64,000 nt of DNA from Arion vulgaris (lineage: Eukaryota > Mollusca > Gastropoda > Stylommatophora > Arionidae): positions 4,296,228 to 4,360,227 of the forward strand of contig CM036765.1 in NCBI GenBank assembly GCA_020796225.1, written 5' to 3'. This document shows, one piece after another, positions 9,846-20,755 of the stretch. The notes beneath the pieces are model-generated. The model was not told the DNA's origin and searched no databases. It worked only from the letters and a program-made list of their open reading frames with translations. Both the position numbers and the translations under genes were made by a program. The first letter of the stretch is position 1, and each line of letters begins with the position of its first letter.

Positions 9846-10604
9846 TAAACATGCGCAGCTGTAAACGGAGAAAATTAGTTACACCATTTGTGAACGGGGA
9901 AGATCAATAACAATTACAAATCATATCTTGTTTTCTCCAAAACTCACAAGACTTCCACGTATTCCTTCCAATACTCTGTTCGTGGAGTATGGGATCTTAA
10001 CAGTTTTCCTCCATATTTTCGGTCTTTGTCGTTTTTATGGCTTCAGAGGATAGCTCGGCATCTTTCATTTCCCCAAGAAGACTCAGTATCCAGGTCTGTC
10101 TTAGACGTCCTCATTTCTTTTATCTTGGAGCTTCCAATCGAGTGCCTGTCTAGTGATACTGACTGCGTCTTCCACGGTATACCGTGTTCACACACGACTT
10201 TCTCCTCCTAACTTGGGTCGTCATGAGCACTGTTCTGTTTCTATCCCCAGGTCTGTGTTTGCAACTCTGTCATACCATCTCAGTCTGAGAATACGCAGAA
10301 GACATCTGTGTTAAATGTTTGAGTCTTATTTGTCTCTTATTTGTCTTATTTGAACTTAGTGTCTCGCCCTGCTTCTGTTCATACAACAAGACAGTTTTCA
10401 CATGATTGTCATGAGCTTTGTGTTTTAGTGAAGCTGGCATTAGATATCACACTGTGTATAAGACAGCAAAGGCTTGTCGGGTTGTCCTACCTGTGTTTTC
10501 TTCTCCTTCTTCTGTGATCAACTTCTGCTATGCTGACTACTCCGGATGTGTCACAAACAGGGCGATTAGCTTGAGGTCTTCACCGATCTCCCATAGTTTG
10601 TTTG
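9846..10604. other. Mostly unassigned; weak LINE remnants
   Basis: Minus-strand fragments near 10020-10300 read like degraded LINE endonuclease/RT sequence but no motif is clear. 10420-10600 shows nothing recognisable. Confidence 0.3.
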
Positions 10605-10790
10605 TGCCCAGCGTGTTGTAGCGCGTTGGACTACGGTGACTAGTCCTCTGTAAGTGCGGGTTCAACTCCGCGGACTGGCAGAAAAACTACAGGTTCAGAT
10701 TTATGGTGTTCGTGGACCGAGCCGAAGGGTTACGATGTCCATGACACCGAGCCGAAGAGCTTCAGCTCAAGTGCTTCTGGATCGAAAAAG
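10605..10790 (+). repeat. SINE-5 (tRNA-derived)
   Basis: Second copy of 450-645. A box TAGCGCGTTGG, B box GGGTTCAACTCC, shared body CCGAGCCGAAGAGCT. Confidence 0.7.
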
Positions 10791-10794
10791 GGTT

Positions 10795-10990
10795 GTTTCT
10801 GTTGGCCTGATTTCCATTCTCACACTGCTCAGGCTGGGGCAGTCTTGCAGGATGTGCTATGTGAAATGCTTTGGTGCTCCACAGGTGCAGGCAGCCGAGT
10901 CCCTGAGATCCATTTTATAGAGGTGTGCTCTGAGACCGCAGTATCCAGTTCTAAGTCTGAAGAGTGTTGCTTGCGCTTTTCTGTTTACAT
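10795..10990 (-). mobile_element. LINE-E-like C-terminus
   Basis: Reverse-strand counterpart of the segment at 7956-8395; encodes the Cys...His-Cys end (CGAPKHF, ILQDCPSLS) in broken frames. Confidence 0.6.
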
Positions 10991-11005
10991 TCTAGTGTAA
11001 ATGTA

Positions 11006-11096
11006 ACATTAGCGTGCCATTTCTGCCAACAGGGACGTAGCCATATTAGGAAACCCGGTGCAATGAGGTCCAATCTTCGTCTTTGAACCTTTCAGA
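11006..11096 (+). repeat. SINE-4, 3' fragment
   Basis: Holds GTGCCATTTCTGCCAACAGG and CCCGGTGCAATGAGGTCCAA, the SINE-4 3' half. Confidence 0.6.
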
Positions 11097-11142
11097 TTAA
11101 ATTTATTAAATTAATACCAATTTTCACAATCGTCAAAATTAT

Positions 11143-11222
11143 ATCTGGGACTGTCGTCGGTGCTACCGAACCTCTACTGTCGCTGAGATTTTCTGTATAA
11201 GAAAGAGATTGAAGCACAATGG
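11143..11222 (+). repeat. SINE-1, 3' domain fragment
   Basis: GTCGGTGCTACCGAACCTCT and GTATAAGAAAGAGATTGAAG match the SINE-1 3' domain. Confidence 0.6.
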
Positions 11223-11255
11223 ATATTCAATCAAGCAATGATTATGGTTATATTA

Positions 11256-11520
11256 TGCTTCTTCTTCTTCTTCGAACGTTCCATATCGACCACTTGTTAA
11301 CCACTCTGTCTGATTTATATCTGATCTGTAAGAGCGATTGTACGTTGTGCCAGTTACGTGACTACAAGTAGGCCAGCACATCCGATTTCTGAAACGCTTT
11401 TTATTTACTAGGCAGCTTCCTAGGCACCTGCATCAGTCGCTCATTACAACATGACTAGTAGGTCGAAGTGGTACTATGCTTTGATTCGCTTGTGGGCCTC
11501 GGCACCATACGAGCGGATTC
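11256..11520 (-). repeat. SINE-2
   Basis: Inverted copy starting at the GAA tail (CTTCTTCTTCTTCGAACGTT). Its 5' end abuts the long 94-bp array. Confidence 0.75.
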
Positions 11521-14500
11521 TATTATACCATACGCGTACTGCTTCAGTGAAAATAAAAACTAGTATTCACAGGTTAAGTGCAGTTTTTCAAATGTTGCCA
11601 GCCAGTCTAGATTATATTATACCATACGCGTACTGCTTCAGTGGAAATAAAACTAGTGTTCTGCAGGTTAAGTGCAGTTTTTCAAATGTTGCTAGCCAGT
11701 CAAGATTCTATTATACCATACGCTACTGTTCAGTGAAAATAAAACTAGTGTTCACAGGTTAAGTGCAGTTTTTCAAATGTTGCTAGCCAGTCAAGATTCT
11801 ATTATACCATACGCGTACTGCTTCAGTGAAAATAAAAACTAGTGTTCACAGGTTAAGTGCAGTTTTTCAAATGTTGCTAGCCAGTCAAGATTCTATTATA
11901 CCATACGCGTACTGCTTCAGTGAAAATAAAAACTTGTGTTCACAGGTTAAGTGCAGTTTTTCAAATGTTGCTAGCCAGTCAAGATTCTATTATACCATAC
12001 GCGTACTGCTTCAGTGAAAATAAAAACTAGTGTCTCATGTTAAGTGCAGTTTTTCAAATGTTGCTAGCCAGTCAAGATTATATTATACCATACGCGTACT
12101 GCTTCAGTGAAAATAAAAATAGTGTTACAGGTTAATGCAGTTTTTCAAATGTTGCTAGCCAGTCAAGATTATATTATACCATACGCGTACTGCTTCAGTG
12201 AAAATAGAAACTAGTGTTCACAGGTTAAGTGCAGTTTTTCAAATGTTGCTAGCCAGTCAAGATTATATTATACCATACGCGTACTGCTTCAGTGAAAATA
12301 AAAACTAGTGTTCACAGGTTAAGTGCAGTTTTTCAAATGTTGCTAGCCAGTCAAGATTATATTATACCATACGCGTACTGCTTCAGTGAAAATAAAAACT
12401 AGTGTTCACAGGTTAAGTGCAGTTTTTCAAATGTTGCTAGCCAGTCAAGATTATATTATACCATACGCGTACTGCTTCAGTGGAAATAAAAACTAGTGTT
12501 CACAGGTTATGCAGTTTTCAAATGTTGCTAGCCAGTCAAGATTATATTATACATACGCTACTTCAGTGAAAATAAAAACTCAGTGTATACGGTTATGCAG
12601 TTTTCAAATGTTGCTAGCCATGTCAAGATTCTATTATACCATAGTCGTATCTGCTTCATTTGAAATAAAACTAGTTCCAGGTTATGCAGTTTTTAAATCG
12701 TTGTTTAGCCAGTAATTGAGTTCTATTATACATGCGTACTGCTTCAGTGAAAATACAAAACTTGTCGTTCAAGTTTGTTGTGCAGTTGACATCAAATGTT
12801 GAACAGTCAAGATTATATTATACCATACGCGACTGCTTTAGTGAAAATAAAAACCAGTGTTTACAGGTTAAATGCAGTTTTCAAAATGTCTGCTAGCCAG
12901 TCAAGATCTCCTATTATACCATACGCGTACTGGCTTCAGTCGCAAAATAAAACCATCTGCAGGTTCACAGAAGTGCAGTCTTTTCAAATGTTCTAGACAG
13001 AACAAGATTATTTATAAACCAACGCGTACTTCTTACCATGAAATAAGAACCTAAGTGTCTCACATGTACATGCAGTTTTTCTAAACAGTTAGCACTAGCC
13101 AGTCAAGATTCTATTATACCATACGCTACCCTTCAGTGTAAATAAACAGTGTTCATGCAGTTAGAAGATTTTCAAATGTTCTAGACCACGTAAGATTCTA
13201 TTATACCATACGCGTACTGCTTCAGTGAAATAAAAACAGGTACAGGTTAAAGTGAGTTTTTCAAATTTGCTTCCAACCCCAAGATTCTATTATACCATAC
13301 GCTACTGTTCAGTGGAAAATAAACTAGTGTCTCCATCATTTGGTTTATGCAGTTTGTTAATGTTGCAGCAGTCAAGATTTTCATTATACCATACGCGTAC
13401 TGCTTCAGTTGAAATAAAACTATGTTCCAGTCAAGTGCCGTCTTTTCAAACTGTTTACCAGTACAGTATTCATATTATACCACGACTACTGCTTCAATGT
13501 GAAAATCAATAGCATGTCGTTTCACAGGTTAGGTGCAGCTTTTCACCATCAGTTGATACCAGAATCAAGATTCTATTATACCATACGGTACTGCTTTCAA
13601 TGAAATAAACAGTGTTCACATGGTAAGCTGCAGTTTTTCAAATGTTGCTAGCATGTCAAGATTCTATTATACCATACGGTGTTACTGCTTCAGTGAAAAT
13701 AAAACTCAGTGTCTCACAGGTTAGTGTCAGTTTCAAAATGTTCCAGCCAGTCCTAGTTATATTATACCATACGCGTACTGCTTCTAGTGAAAATAAACTA
13801 GTGTTCACCGGTTATGGCAGTTTTTCAAATGCTGCTGGACCGAGTCAAGATTCTATTATACCATACGCGAACTTTCAGTGAAAATAAAAACTGTCATTTC
13901 ATTCCACTGCTTAGGCTGGCAGTTTTTCTAAATGCTTGCTAGCTCAGTCAAGATTATATTATCCATCTGTATAAGTTCTAGGACAATACAAACTAGTTCA
14001 GAGGTTAAGTGCAGTTTTTCAAATTGCTTCTAGTAATCAGATTATATTATACCATAGCGTACTGCTTCAAGGCGAAATAGAAACCGTGTTACAGGTTAAG
14101 TCAGTTTTTAAATGTTGCAGATGTCAAGATTATATTATACCATACGGTCGCTTCGTGAAAATAAAACTAGTGTTCAGCAGGAATTTATGTCGCTAGATTT
14201 TTAAAGGTTGCTGGTATTCTCAAGTTAAGATTAGTATTATACTCTCTCTGTCTGACGTTCATGGAAATAAAATCTGCAGTGATTCTATCTGAGGTTGTAC
14301 GTTGTGCCATTCACTAAAGTGCCAGCACATCAGATTCTGCGACCTTTTTATATACATACGCTCTGCCTTCAGTGCATTTCAAAGACTAGTGTCTCAGGTG
14401 GTGCTAGCTTTTTCAACATGTGCTAGCCAGTCAAGATTATATTATACCTATACGCGTGCTGCTTCAGTAAAATAAAACTAGTGTTACAGGTTAAGTGCAG

Positions 14501-14530
14501 TTCTTCAAATGTTGCTGGTCAGTCAAGATC
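11518..14530. repeat. Satellite-like array, 94 bp x about 32
   Basis: Units contain ATTATACCATACGCGTACTG, GTGAAAATAAAAACTAGTG and TGCAGTTTTTCAAATGTTGC. From 11.5 to 12.5 kb copies are nearly identical; from 12.5 to 14.5 kb they are full of small indels. It lies in the intron between exons C and D of the candidate membrane-protein gene. Confidence 0.95.
14287..14362 (-). repeat. SINE-2 fragment inside the 94-bp array
   Basis: GGTTGTACGTTGTGCCATTC, GCCAGCACATCAGATTCTG and a CTTTTTATATAC segment match the middle of inverted SINE-2. Confidence 0.5.
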
Positions 14531-14699
14531 TGAGAAACCATCTGAAAGTGTAACGACTGAAATGCAGAGAAAGTAAAGAAAATCACTTACCAGTGGTCGA
14601 AGATATGCGTTTGATCCGGACTGCCAGTTCTACCTACGAGTACATTTTTTCAAAACCAAGTGTTTTAGTTTCTGCCAAACATACAGGTTTTCTGGAGGA

Positions 14700-14895
14700 G
14701 AGCATTAACGTAAGGCATTGTTCCTGTGAGTAGAGGCAGGGGAAGACAAAGACGAAGGTGGCAGCAGGACATCAAATAAACATTAACATGACTTTAGAAG
14801 AGACGGAGAACTATCTAGAGACAGAGAGTGTATCAGGCAGACTGTGATGAAAGTGACGTTCTACAAGCAACATGTTATTTGATGATGATGATAAT
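14700..14895 (+). mobile_element. LINE-B-like 3' end
   Basis: Shows the basic motif RGRGRQRRRWQQD and ends ...TGTTATTTGATGATGATGAT, the GAT-repeat tail of the LINE-B group. Confidence 0.55.
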
Positions 14896-14979
14896 AATAA
14901 CATGTAACAAAGTTAATAACTTAATATGTCTGTCTACATCGTGTAACAATGTTACAAAACTTGATATTTCTATCTGTAG

Positions 14980-15116
14980 TGTACAAGAAAGCCAAGAACC
15001 TGGCCGAGTTGATGGGTCTGAAGCTTGACTATGCCACGTACATGAAAATCAAAGACAGGTTTGAACTGGAAGGAACAGGCACATATAACCCTCTTGGCTT
15101 ACCATACATGCAATAG
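14980..15116 (+). CDS. Exon D: C-terminal exon of candidate membrane-protein gene
   Basis: Acceptor CTTGATATTTCTATCTGTAG|TG, then 44 codons and TAG at 15114-15116. The two leading bases join the base left by exon C to make ATG (Met), so the frame is maintained. The peptide (YKKAKNLAELMGLKLDYATY... ending GTYNPLGLPYMQ) is compact and non-repetitive, the most protein-like terminal exon on this strand. AATAAA follows at 15655, giving a 3' UTR of about 0.55 kb. With exons A-C it gives at least 230 residues. Homology unknown. Confidence 0.6.
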
Positions 15117-15654
15117 TATTGTGTGTACAGGATACCGAAAGGACCAGAAATAATGAATTTTCAGAATTTGTACATATGAATGTATTAAGACTAGACAAAT
15201 TTCGCTAATTTCTTAAAGATAATATTGTAACTTATACAGAGAGACAAAGATGCATGATACTTTTTTAAATGCACGACCATATGAAAACCGTGGCTTCTGA
15301 TAACATACGGCTGGCAGGCTCAGGTAAAAATTCAGCTTGCACAGAACAGAGAGTTTTTCAGGACAGATGTCATGGGAGCCATGTTCCGAAGGGACAAGCA
15401 CTTGATGATGATAAGATGATGATGATAACAAAGCTTTCTTAGAAGATAACAGCTACCAAATGCTGCAGCCAGCGCCAGTTTTATTTTCCCATTTGGCAAT
15501 GTGTCACAAATTCTGTAATGAATTGTTTCATTGTTAAAATAATGCAAAATTTACTTTAATTCATTCGATTGTTATAATTTTGTTATTTGATTGTTTGTTA
15601 AATTGTATATCACAAAATTACATTCATTTATGACAAATATCATGTCATTCATTC

Positions 15655-15660
15655 AATAAA
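15655..15660 (+). promoter_or_regulatory. Possible polyadenylation signal AATAAA
   Basis: Canonical hexamer about 540 bases after the stop codon of exon D. The region between holds a short SINE-3-like piece near 15283 and an inactive LINE tail (TCATGGGAGCCATGTTCCGA, GAT repeats) near 15368-15415. Confidence 0.4.
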
Positions 15661-15977
15661 GTCGCAAAAATAAGTTGTTGTTTTTAAACTTCAGCTTAAT
15701 TAGTACATGTCTAATATTGTTTTTTGTACTTTGTAAAACTACAGTACTTTGTTTGTACGTGTCTCAAAATGTACTATTGCTGAACATTTAACGTTGGGGA
15801 ACACTGGAAGTGTTTTTACTTACGAATCGAAAATTCAAACAAAAATCATTTCGGTCACATGGTGTCTTTAATTGCAGAAGTTAATTATCTTACGTGGCGT
15901 CCCATAGGGAGGGGTAGGGATAAATAAATAAAATAATTGCTAGCATTGAAAGGAGAAACCAGATTCAAGATTTAGAA
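15661..15977. other. Unassigned AT-rich stretch
   Basis: No gene or known repeat. AAAACTAYAGTACTTTGTTT near 15735 recurs near 43738, so a short interspersed repeat may be present. Confidence 0.35.
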
Positions 15978-16305
15978 AGGTTTCGCCCGCGTGTTGCCAG
16001 GACTCTCAAGGGAGCAAAGAATAGTAACACTGTGACCTACAAGACATATCGTAAGAATAGCAAGGCGAGCAAAGAATAGTAACACTGTGACCTCAAGACA
16101 TATCGTAAGAGTGACTTAGGTAGAGGCCTAGAGAAGCTACCCTAGTAAATAAAAGCACCGCAAAATCGGATTTGCTGGCTAATTGAGGCGCATAACTGGC
16201 ACAATGTACAATCTCTCTTAGGCTCGGACCACATACAAATGATAAAGAGCGGTTAACAAGTGGCGATATGGAGCGTTCGAAGAAGAAGATGAGAAGAAGA
16301 TAGAT
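15978..16305 (+). repeat. SINE-2, with internal duplication
   Basis: Full-length copy from CGCCCGCGTGTTGCCAGGAC to a GAA-rich tail. A segment with GCAAAGAATAGTAACACTGT through ACATATCGTAAG is present twice in tandem (about 62 bp apart). Confidence 0.8.
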
Positions 16306-16602
16306 TTTGATTGCTGGTTCCATGTATAGAACTATCAACTTCTTACAAATCTTTAAACCGTTGCTAGTTTCAACAGTCAATCAAAATGTAAGCAAAAGGG
16401 CGGTGGGGCACTTTCCATCTTGTCTTAACGTGTGGGTGAGCCCTTGGTTCTACATTAGATAAGATAACTCTTCGATGGACAGTGGATGTGAACACAAGGT
16501 CTGGACACCCCCAATAAAAACCATGGAGAAAGCTGTGGAGAGTTGCAATATTGCAACCTGACATGAGAACCAGTTAGCAGAAAGGTTGCAGAACGGCAAC
16601 TG

Positions 16603-16745
16603 TTTGATTGAATGATTGATTGGGACATCATCAATGCACTTCTGTCAGTAACCATGTGTGCTTTGAGTTTTTCTTACACAGGAAGATCCCAGCTGCAGTG
16701 CACGAACTCCATAGCACCGGCGAGGGTCTCCGATCTCACATAACA
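16603..16745 (-). repeat. SINE-1, 3' domain
   Basis: Starts with the inverted ATCA tail (TGATTGAATGATTGATTGGG), then AGTAACCATGTGTGCTTTGA and ACTCCATAGCACCGGCGAGG. Confidence 0.7.
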
Positions 16746-16759
16746 TGGTGCAACGACCC

Positions 16760-17065
16760 TCACAATGAGGAATGGGATAACGGATTCTACGGTCGCCAAT
16801 CTGCCTCGGATATTTAGCCACGCAGTAAGAATGTCAGACCTACTATCAAAAGGCTGGCCAAAACTTACTGCGGGAAGAGGTCGGCACAAACGGGAAGCAG
16901 AAATCATAGGAATTATATCCTACAGAACTACCCCAGTATGCAGACTTGAGAAGAAAGAGTGGCCCATTACACTAGCTCAAGACAAACTGTATGGAGTGAC
17001 TGATAATATGAGGCAGACGGCTGCCTTTATTAGAGAATCTTAAATCCCAATCTAGTGAGAACGCA
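16760..17065 (+). mobile_element. LINE-E 3' end
   Basis: The end of the frame (TTPVCRLEKKEWPITLAQDK, then DNMRQTAAFIRES) matches the reverse-strand element at 32395-32560 at DNA level (GAGGCAGACGGCTGCCTTTA, TCTAGTGAGAACGCAGAA). 5'-truncated. Confidence 0.65.
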
Positions 17066-17072
17066 GAAAAAG

Positions 17073-17530
17073 AAACGTCAAAATTTCCATATTTGTGTGA
17101 AGTTTACTCTATTAATTTGTGTAGGGGTGTATTTACATAAAGCACGTTATTCTCTTTGTTAACAAATTGTACAATCAACAATATCTGATTTTTCTCATAT
17201 TGTTTAGGGTTTGGAACATTTTCAGACTAATATTTGATATAATTACTATAGAATAATATGCGATCTCGTAAACATTGCAGTGATTTATTGATGCAGGGAG
17301 ACTGGAGACGTTAACATCAACAGTATATTTGAATGAACACTACTTTATACAAATATACATATTTTCTATAATTATTATATTAAATATCAATCCGAAACTG
17401 TTTCCTAAACCTAACCCAAAACCTAATCCTCTTCAAAATACACCGATATCAAGAAAAATAAGATATCGTCTCGTGTACACCCCTATAAACATTAATAGAA
17501 TAAACTTTTGTAAATATTGACGACGTTTGA
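17073..17530. mobile_element. Unclassified inverted-repeat element (MITE)
   Basis: Left end ...AGTTTACTCTATTAATTTGT, GTAGGGGTGTA; right end, reverse-complemented, AGTTTATTCTATTAATGTTT, ATAGGGGTGTA. The inverted arms cover roughly 45-60 bases and enclose AT-rich DNA with no transposase. No clear target duplication. Confidence 0.5.
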
Positions 17531-17841
17531 GAATCATCGGACACAAACGGAATACCCCGGAATATACTGAAAAATATAACTTGAGGCGCTGTTAGGGATG
17601 TTTGGTGTAGCTTAAAATAAAGTGCACCTTCTCCCCTTTCCTTCCACAAGCAGTTGACAAATCTAGAGAAATGACAAAGTGATTAGAGCTTGGTGTCGGA
17701 GTTGCCAGAATACTTGTAAATACAGTGACAGACTTCCTCAAGAAATTCTTCTACGAATTTGAGCGGGAATGTTTGAAATCAAAGGTTACCTTCTTCTAGA
17801 TAAGTTACACACCAAGGCTAACGAACACCCTCTGACTTCGG
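17531..17841. other. Unassigned
   Basis: No gene, family or tandem structure recognised. Confidence 0.4.
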
Positions 17842-18062
17842 GGTCTCTGTGACTAAGTGAGTCAGAGGTAGGGATTCGAATCGGACCGCGCCTGTTCTGT
17901 TCACGATGAGTTTTCCAGAGACCATTAGGACTGTTGCCGCGGCAACAGAATTCGTGCTTTGTGCAATACTCATGCATGTTGGTGCCATTTCTGCGAGAGG
18001 GCAGAGACATATGAAATAAAACCCGGTGCATTGAAGTCAATCCTTCGACTTTAAAACCCACC
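17842..18062 (+). repeat. SINE-4 (tRNA-derived)
   Basis: Head GGGGTCTCTGTGACTAAGTG, B box GGGATTCGAATCGG, body TTCGTGCTTTGTGCAATACT, 3' end CCCGGTGCATTGAAGTCAAT. Confidence 0.75.
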
Positions 18063-18149
18063 CTTCTAAACGATTTCATTTTCTATCGCAATAGGCCAGA
18101 AAATTTTCAGAAATCTATTTATATCAATAAAAAGAACAAGAAAGGAAAA

Positions 18150-18520
18150 ATTACCACAGTGAAATGAGATGCTTGAGGAAAGCAGTAAATAAAACAAGAA
18201 GAGATCATATAAGAAATGAGGAAATTAGAAGAACAGTCGAACAACACCTGCTATTAGATTCATTGAAAAGCAGAGACTCAAATAGTTTGACCATTTAGTG
18301 AGAATGAACCCGAATACACCAGTTGCAATAGCGTACAACCTGGAAATTGAATCATCAAGAAGAATGGGCAGACCAAGAAAAAGATGGATTGATTGAGTTA
18401 CAGACATTTTAATACTCACAATACACACATATCAAGCACCGAGCGTGCACTATCTCGGAAACCGATCATCAGTACTATAAACCTGCTAGCTAACGGCAAA
18501 AAAACAGAGAAGGACACACA
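18150..18520 (+). mobile_element. LINE-G C-terminus and 3' end
   Basis: One frame reads DHLVRMNPNTPVAIAYNLEI, SSRRMGRPRKRWID. The 3' part (ACCGAGCGTGCACTATCTCG, CGATCATCAGT) recurs reverse-complemented at 27895-28010 and 58807-58990. Confidence 0.65.
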
Positions 18521-18644
18521 AAAAAAGAAAAAGATACTTATATCATTGAATGTTTCCATCTCGTGTAGGATTTTGTGAGTCATTTTCCTGCATTCATTGA
18601 ATCGAAGTGGTTATTCACAGTCGACTTGAATAACGCCTCCTTCA

Positions 18645-18745
18645 TTGATTTGATTGATTGACCACTAATTATTGCACTTCGGTGCGTAACGGCTGTGTGC
18701 TCCGATCTCATTTTACACATGGAGATCTCAGCTGAACTGCAAAAA
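18645..18745 (-). repeat. SINE-1, 3' domain fragment
   Basis: Inverted tail TTGATTTGATTGATTGACCA, then GCACTTCGGTGCGTAACGGC and the ACACATGGAGATCTCAGCTG segment. Confidence 0.65.
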
Positions 18746-18926
18746 CGTTCGAAAAGTTTCTAACGTCATCTGGCATGAGAACGCAAAATTAAAGCTCCCC
18801 CCTACGCTAACGACAAGAGGTCAACCAATTCCATCATCCACCTGGGTAAAAGCAATAAAAAGTCTCAAAATCAAGTTCAAATCGATGCGCATTGGTAGTA
18901 AAAAGCAATTTGTTTGTGACGAATAA
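18732..18926 (+). CDS. Possible exon using a SINE-1-derived acceptor
   Basis: From CTCAG|CTG inside the inverted SINE-1 fragment the frame stays open for 64 codons to TAA at 18924-18926. The peptide has ordinary composition (VIWHENAKLKLPPTL, STWVKAIKSLKIKFKSMRIG). No ATG start, no polyadenylation signal nearby, no recognised domain. It could equally be part of an unknown mobile element. Confidence 0.25.
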   Translation: MNCKNVRKVSNVIWHENAKLKLPPTLTTRGQPIPSSTWVKAIKSLKIKFKSMRIGSKKQFVCDE

Positions 18927-19243
18927 GATTACAATGTCTGGGCGGAGCTACACTGTGTTCAAACGATTCGGGATTGAAGAAGGAATATAACACGTCTAAC
19001 CTAACTAGAGATTTAGCGACTGCATGCGTGCATACACAGAAACCCGCCTACCACATCTGCAATCGCTCTCTGAAGAGAACGAAGGAAAAAAATTAAGTGC
19101 CGGAATGTTGGTGGTTATTTTACTTTTGAGGTGACAAAACAGTGAGAAAAAAATCAATTATTTCATGAATATTTTCAACTTGACTTTTCTGTTTTATAAG
19201 TTAGAATATTACTTTTAGCTAAACAACAAACGTTCTATTGGGA
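18927..19243. other. Unassigned
   Basis: Nothing firm. A 41-codon open piece near 19010-19135 ends in a short hydrophobic run but lacks splice support. Confidence 0.3.
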
Positions 19244-19412
19244 GTCTTGTGACGTAGATGTTAGGTGCTCGTATCTCGTGCAAAGATACCAGACTCGCTC
19301 CTCGTGGAGAGATCTGGATATTTTCCGAGATCCTGATCTCAGTGATCCTAGTCTTCGACGGAGATAAAACGTAAGTCTCTTGATAACAATGTTGAGCACG
19401 TAAAGAACCATC
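19244..19412 (+). repeat. SINE-1, 5' half (split copy)
   Basis: Head (GGAGTCTTGTGACGTAGATG, TTAGGTGCTCG) and body (ATCCTAGTCTTCGACGGAGA, AAAACGTAAG). It breaks off at GAGCACGTAAAGAACC and resumes at 20158. Confidence 0.7.
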
Positions 19413-20155
19413 TTATTGCGTACACTGTACCTTGGTGTCAGAAATGCAGTTTCTCGTTTTGTCTTGGCTGTTCTGTGGCAATGGATTGTTATTAGCTTCA
19501 GATTCTACAGCAATCAAACCATCTTTGTGGTATCCTCTGTCTTTTTCGATGTTCTGTTGTAAAAGACTTGTATACTGGAGTTGGATGAATTCTATTAAGT
19601 GGCAAACATTTCATTCTTTGTTTATATGTAATTCAGATTTGATGCCAATTTACTTAATTAGGATGATGGTGATTCTGTCTTTTCATGTGTTGAATTTTCT
19701 GCAGGCAACGCATTTCACATGTAAGTTATTTTTGTGATTGCGCTTTGCTCAATGTCCATGTTTGGCTCTGTAAACAAGTAGGAAAATGGTTGATCATCAG
19801 TTTAGCTGTGAGAAATTTGATGCCTTAATGGGATAGCTGGTATAGTAAAGCATTTGCTTTTGACGAAACACATCTCATCAGTTTTGAATCTGGCATGAAG
19901 AACTTTCTAAGATTTGAATATTCACTTGGTTTATTTTAGGCACATGACATGGATGTCTAGATTAATTTTTCTAATCATTATTTCTAGTAGAAAGTTGTGA
20001 TTTTCATGTCAGTAGTTACACAATTTGTTCAATAGTAATAGATGGTGAGATCTTGTTCATTTTAGATGTATCAGGCACTGATCACTGCAAACAGACAGTT
20101 CAGATTTCATTCATTATCGAACCTTCGATTGAGTTACGTATCCATATATGCAAAC
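19413..20155 (-). mobile_element. LINE-D fragment inserted in SINE-1
   Basis: Reverse complement near 19430-19600 resembles LINE-D at 36600-36835: RMHP, STIYRVFYNRTSEK-like sequence (GTTCTGTTGTAAAAGACTTG on the plus strand), and the TGTCTTGGCTGTTCTGT segment. It interrupts one SINE-1 copy. No clean target duplication. Confidence 0.5.
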
Positions 20156-20157
20156 GA

Positions 20158-20392
20158 GAGGGAAACCCTTGGCAGTACAAAATCGAGAAAAGCAGGCTGG
20201 AAAATCGTTAAAAAGATTTAAAGTAATAATTCCTACAAGAATGTCTTCACCATCTTCAATATTACACCGGGGACCCTCGCCGGTGCTACGAAATTCGTGC
20301 ATTGCAGCTGAGATCTTTCTGTGTAAGAAAGAGATCGGATAATACATGGTTACTCACCGAAGTGCAATGATAATGGTCCAATAAATCAACAA
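20158..20392 (+). repeat. SINE-1, 3' half (split copy)
   Basis: Resumes with CCCTTGGCAGTACAAAATCG and runs to the 3' domain (GTTACTCACCGAAGTGCAAT) and tail. Confidence 0.75.
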
Positions 20393-20611
20393 ACGTTCTA
20401 TGCAAGAGCATCTATATAAACAGCCAGTGTATGGTTAGAACAAATGCAAGTCTATTAGAAAAGTTCCAAGTTAGATCTGAAGTAATACAAGGATGCGAAT
20501 TATCACAGCTGTTGTTCATCACATATAGCAATCTAATCTGTTAAATAGCTAACATTAGTGAAGAACTCTTAATTGAATTGCTTTGCTTTGTCAACGATCA
20601 GACAAATCTAA

Positions 20612-20755
20612 ATTACAATGGGGTACCCTCGCCGGTGCTACGGGATTCATGCGCTGCCGCTAAGATCGTCTTGTGTAAGAAAGATATCGGAGCACACATG
20701 GTTATTCACCGAAGTGCAATGATGATGGTCCTATCAATAAACCAATCAAACACAT
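20612..20755 (+). repeat. SINE-1, 3' domain
   Basis: CCTCGCCGGTGCTACGGGAT, GTGTAAGAAAGATATCGGAG and TCAATAAACCAATCA tail. Confidence 0.7.
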
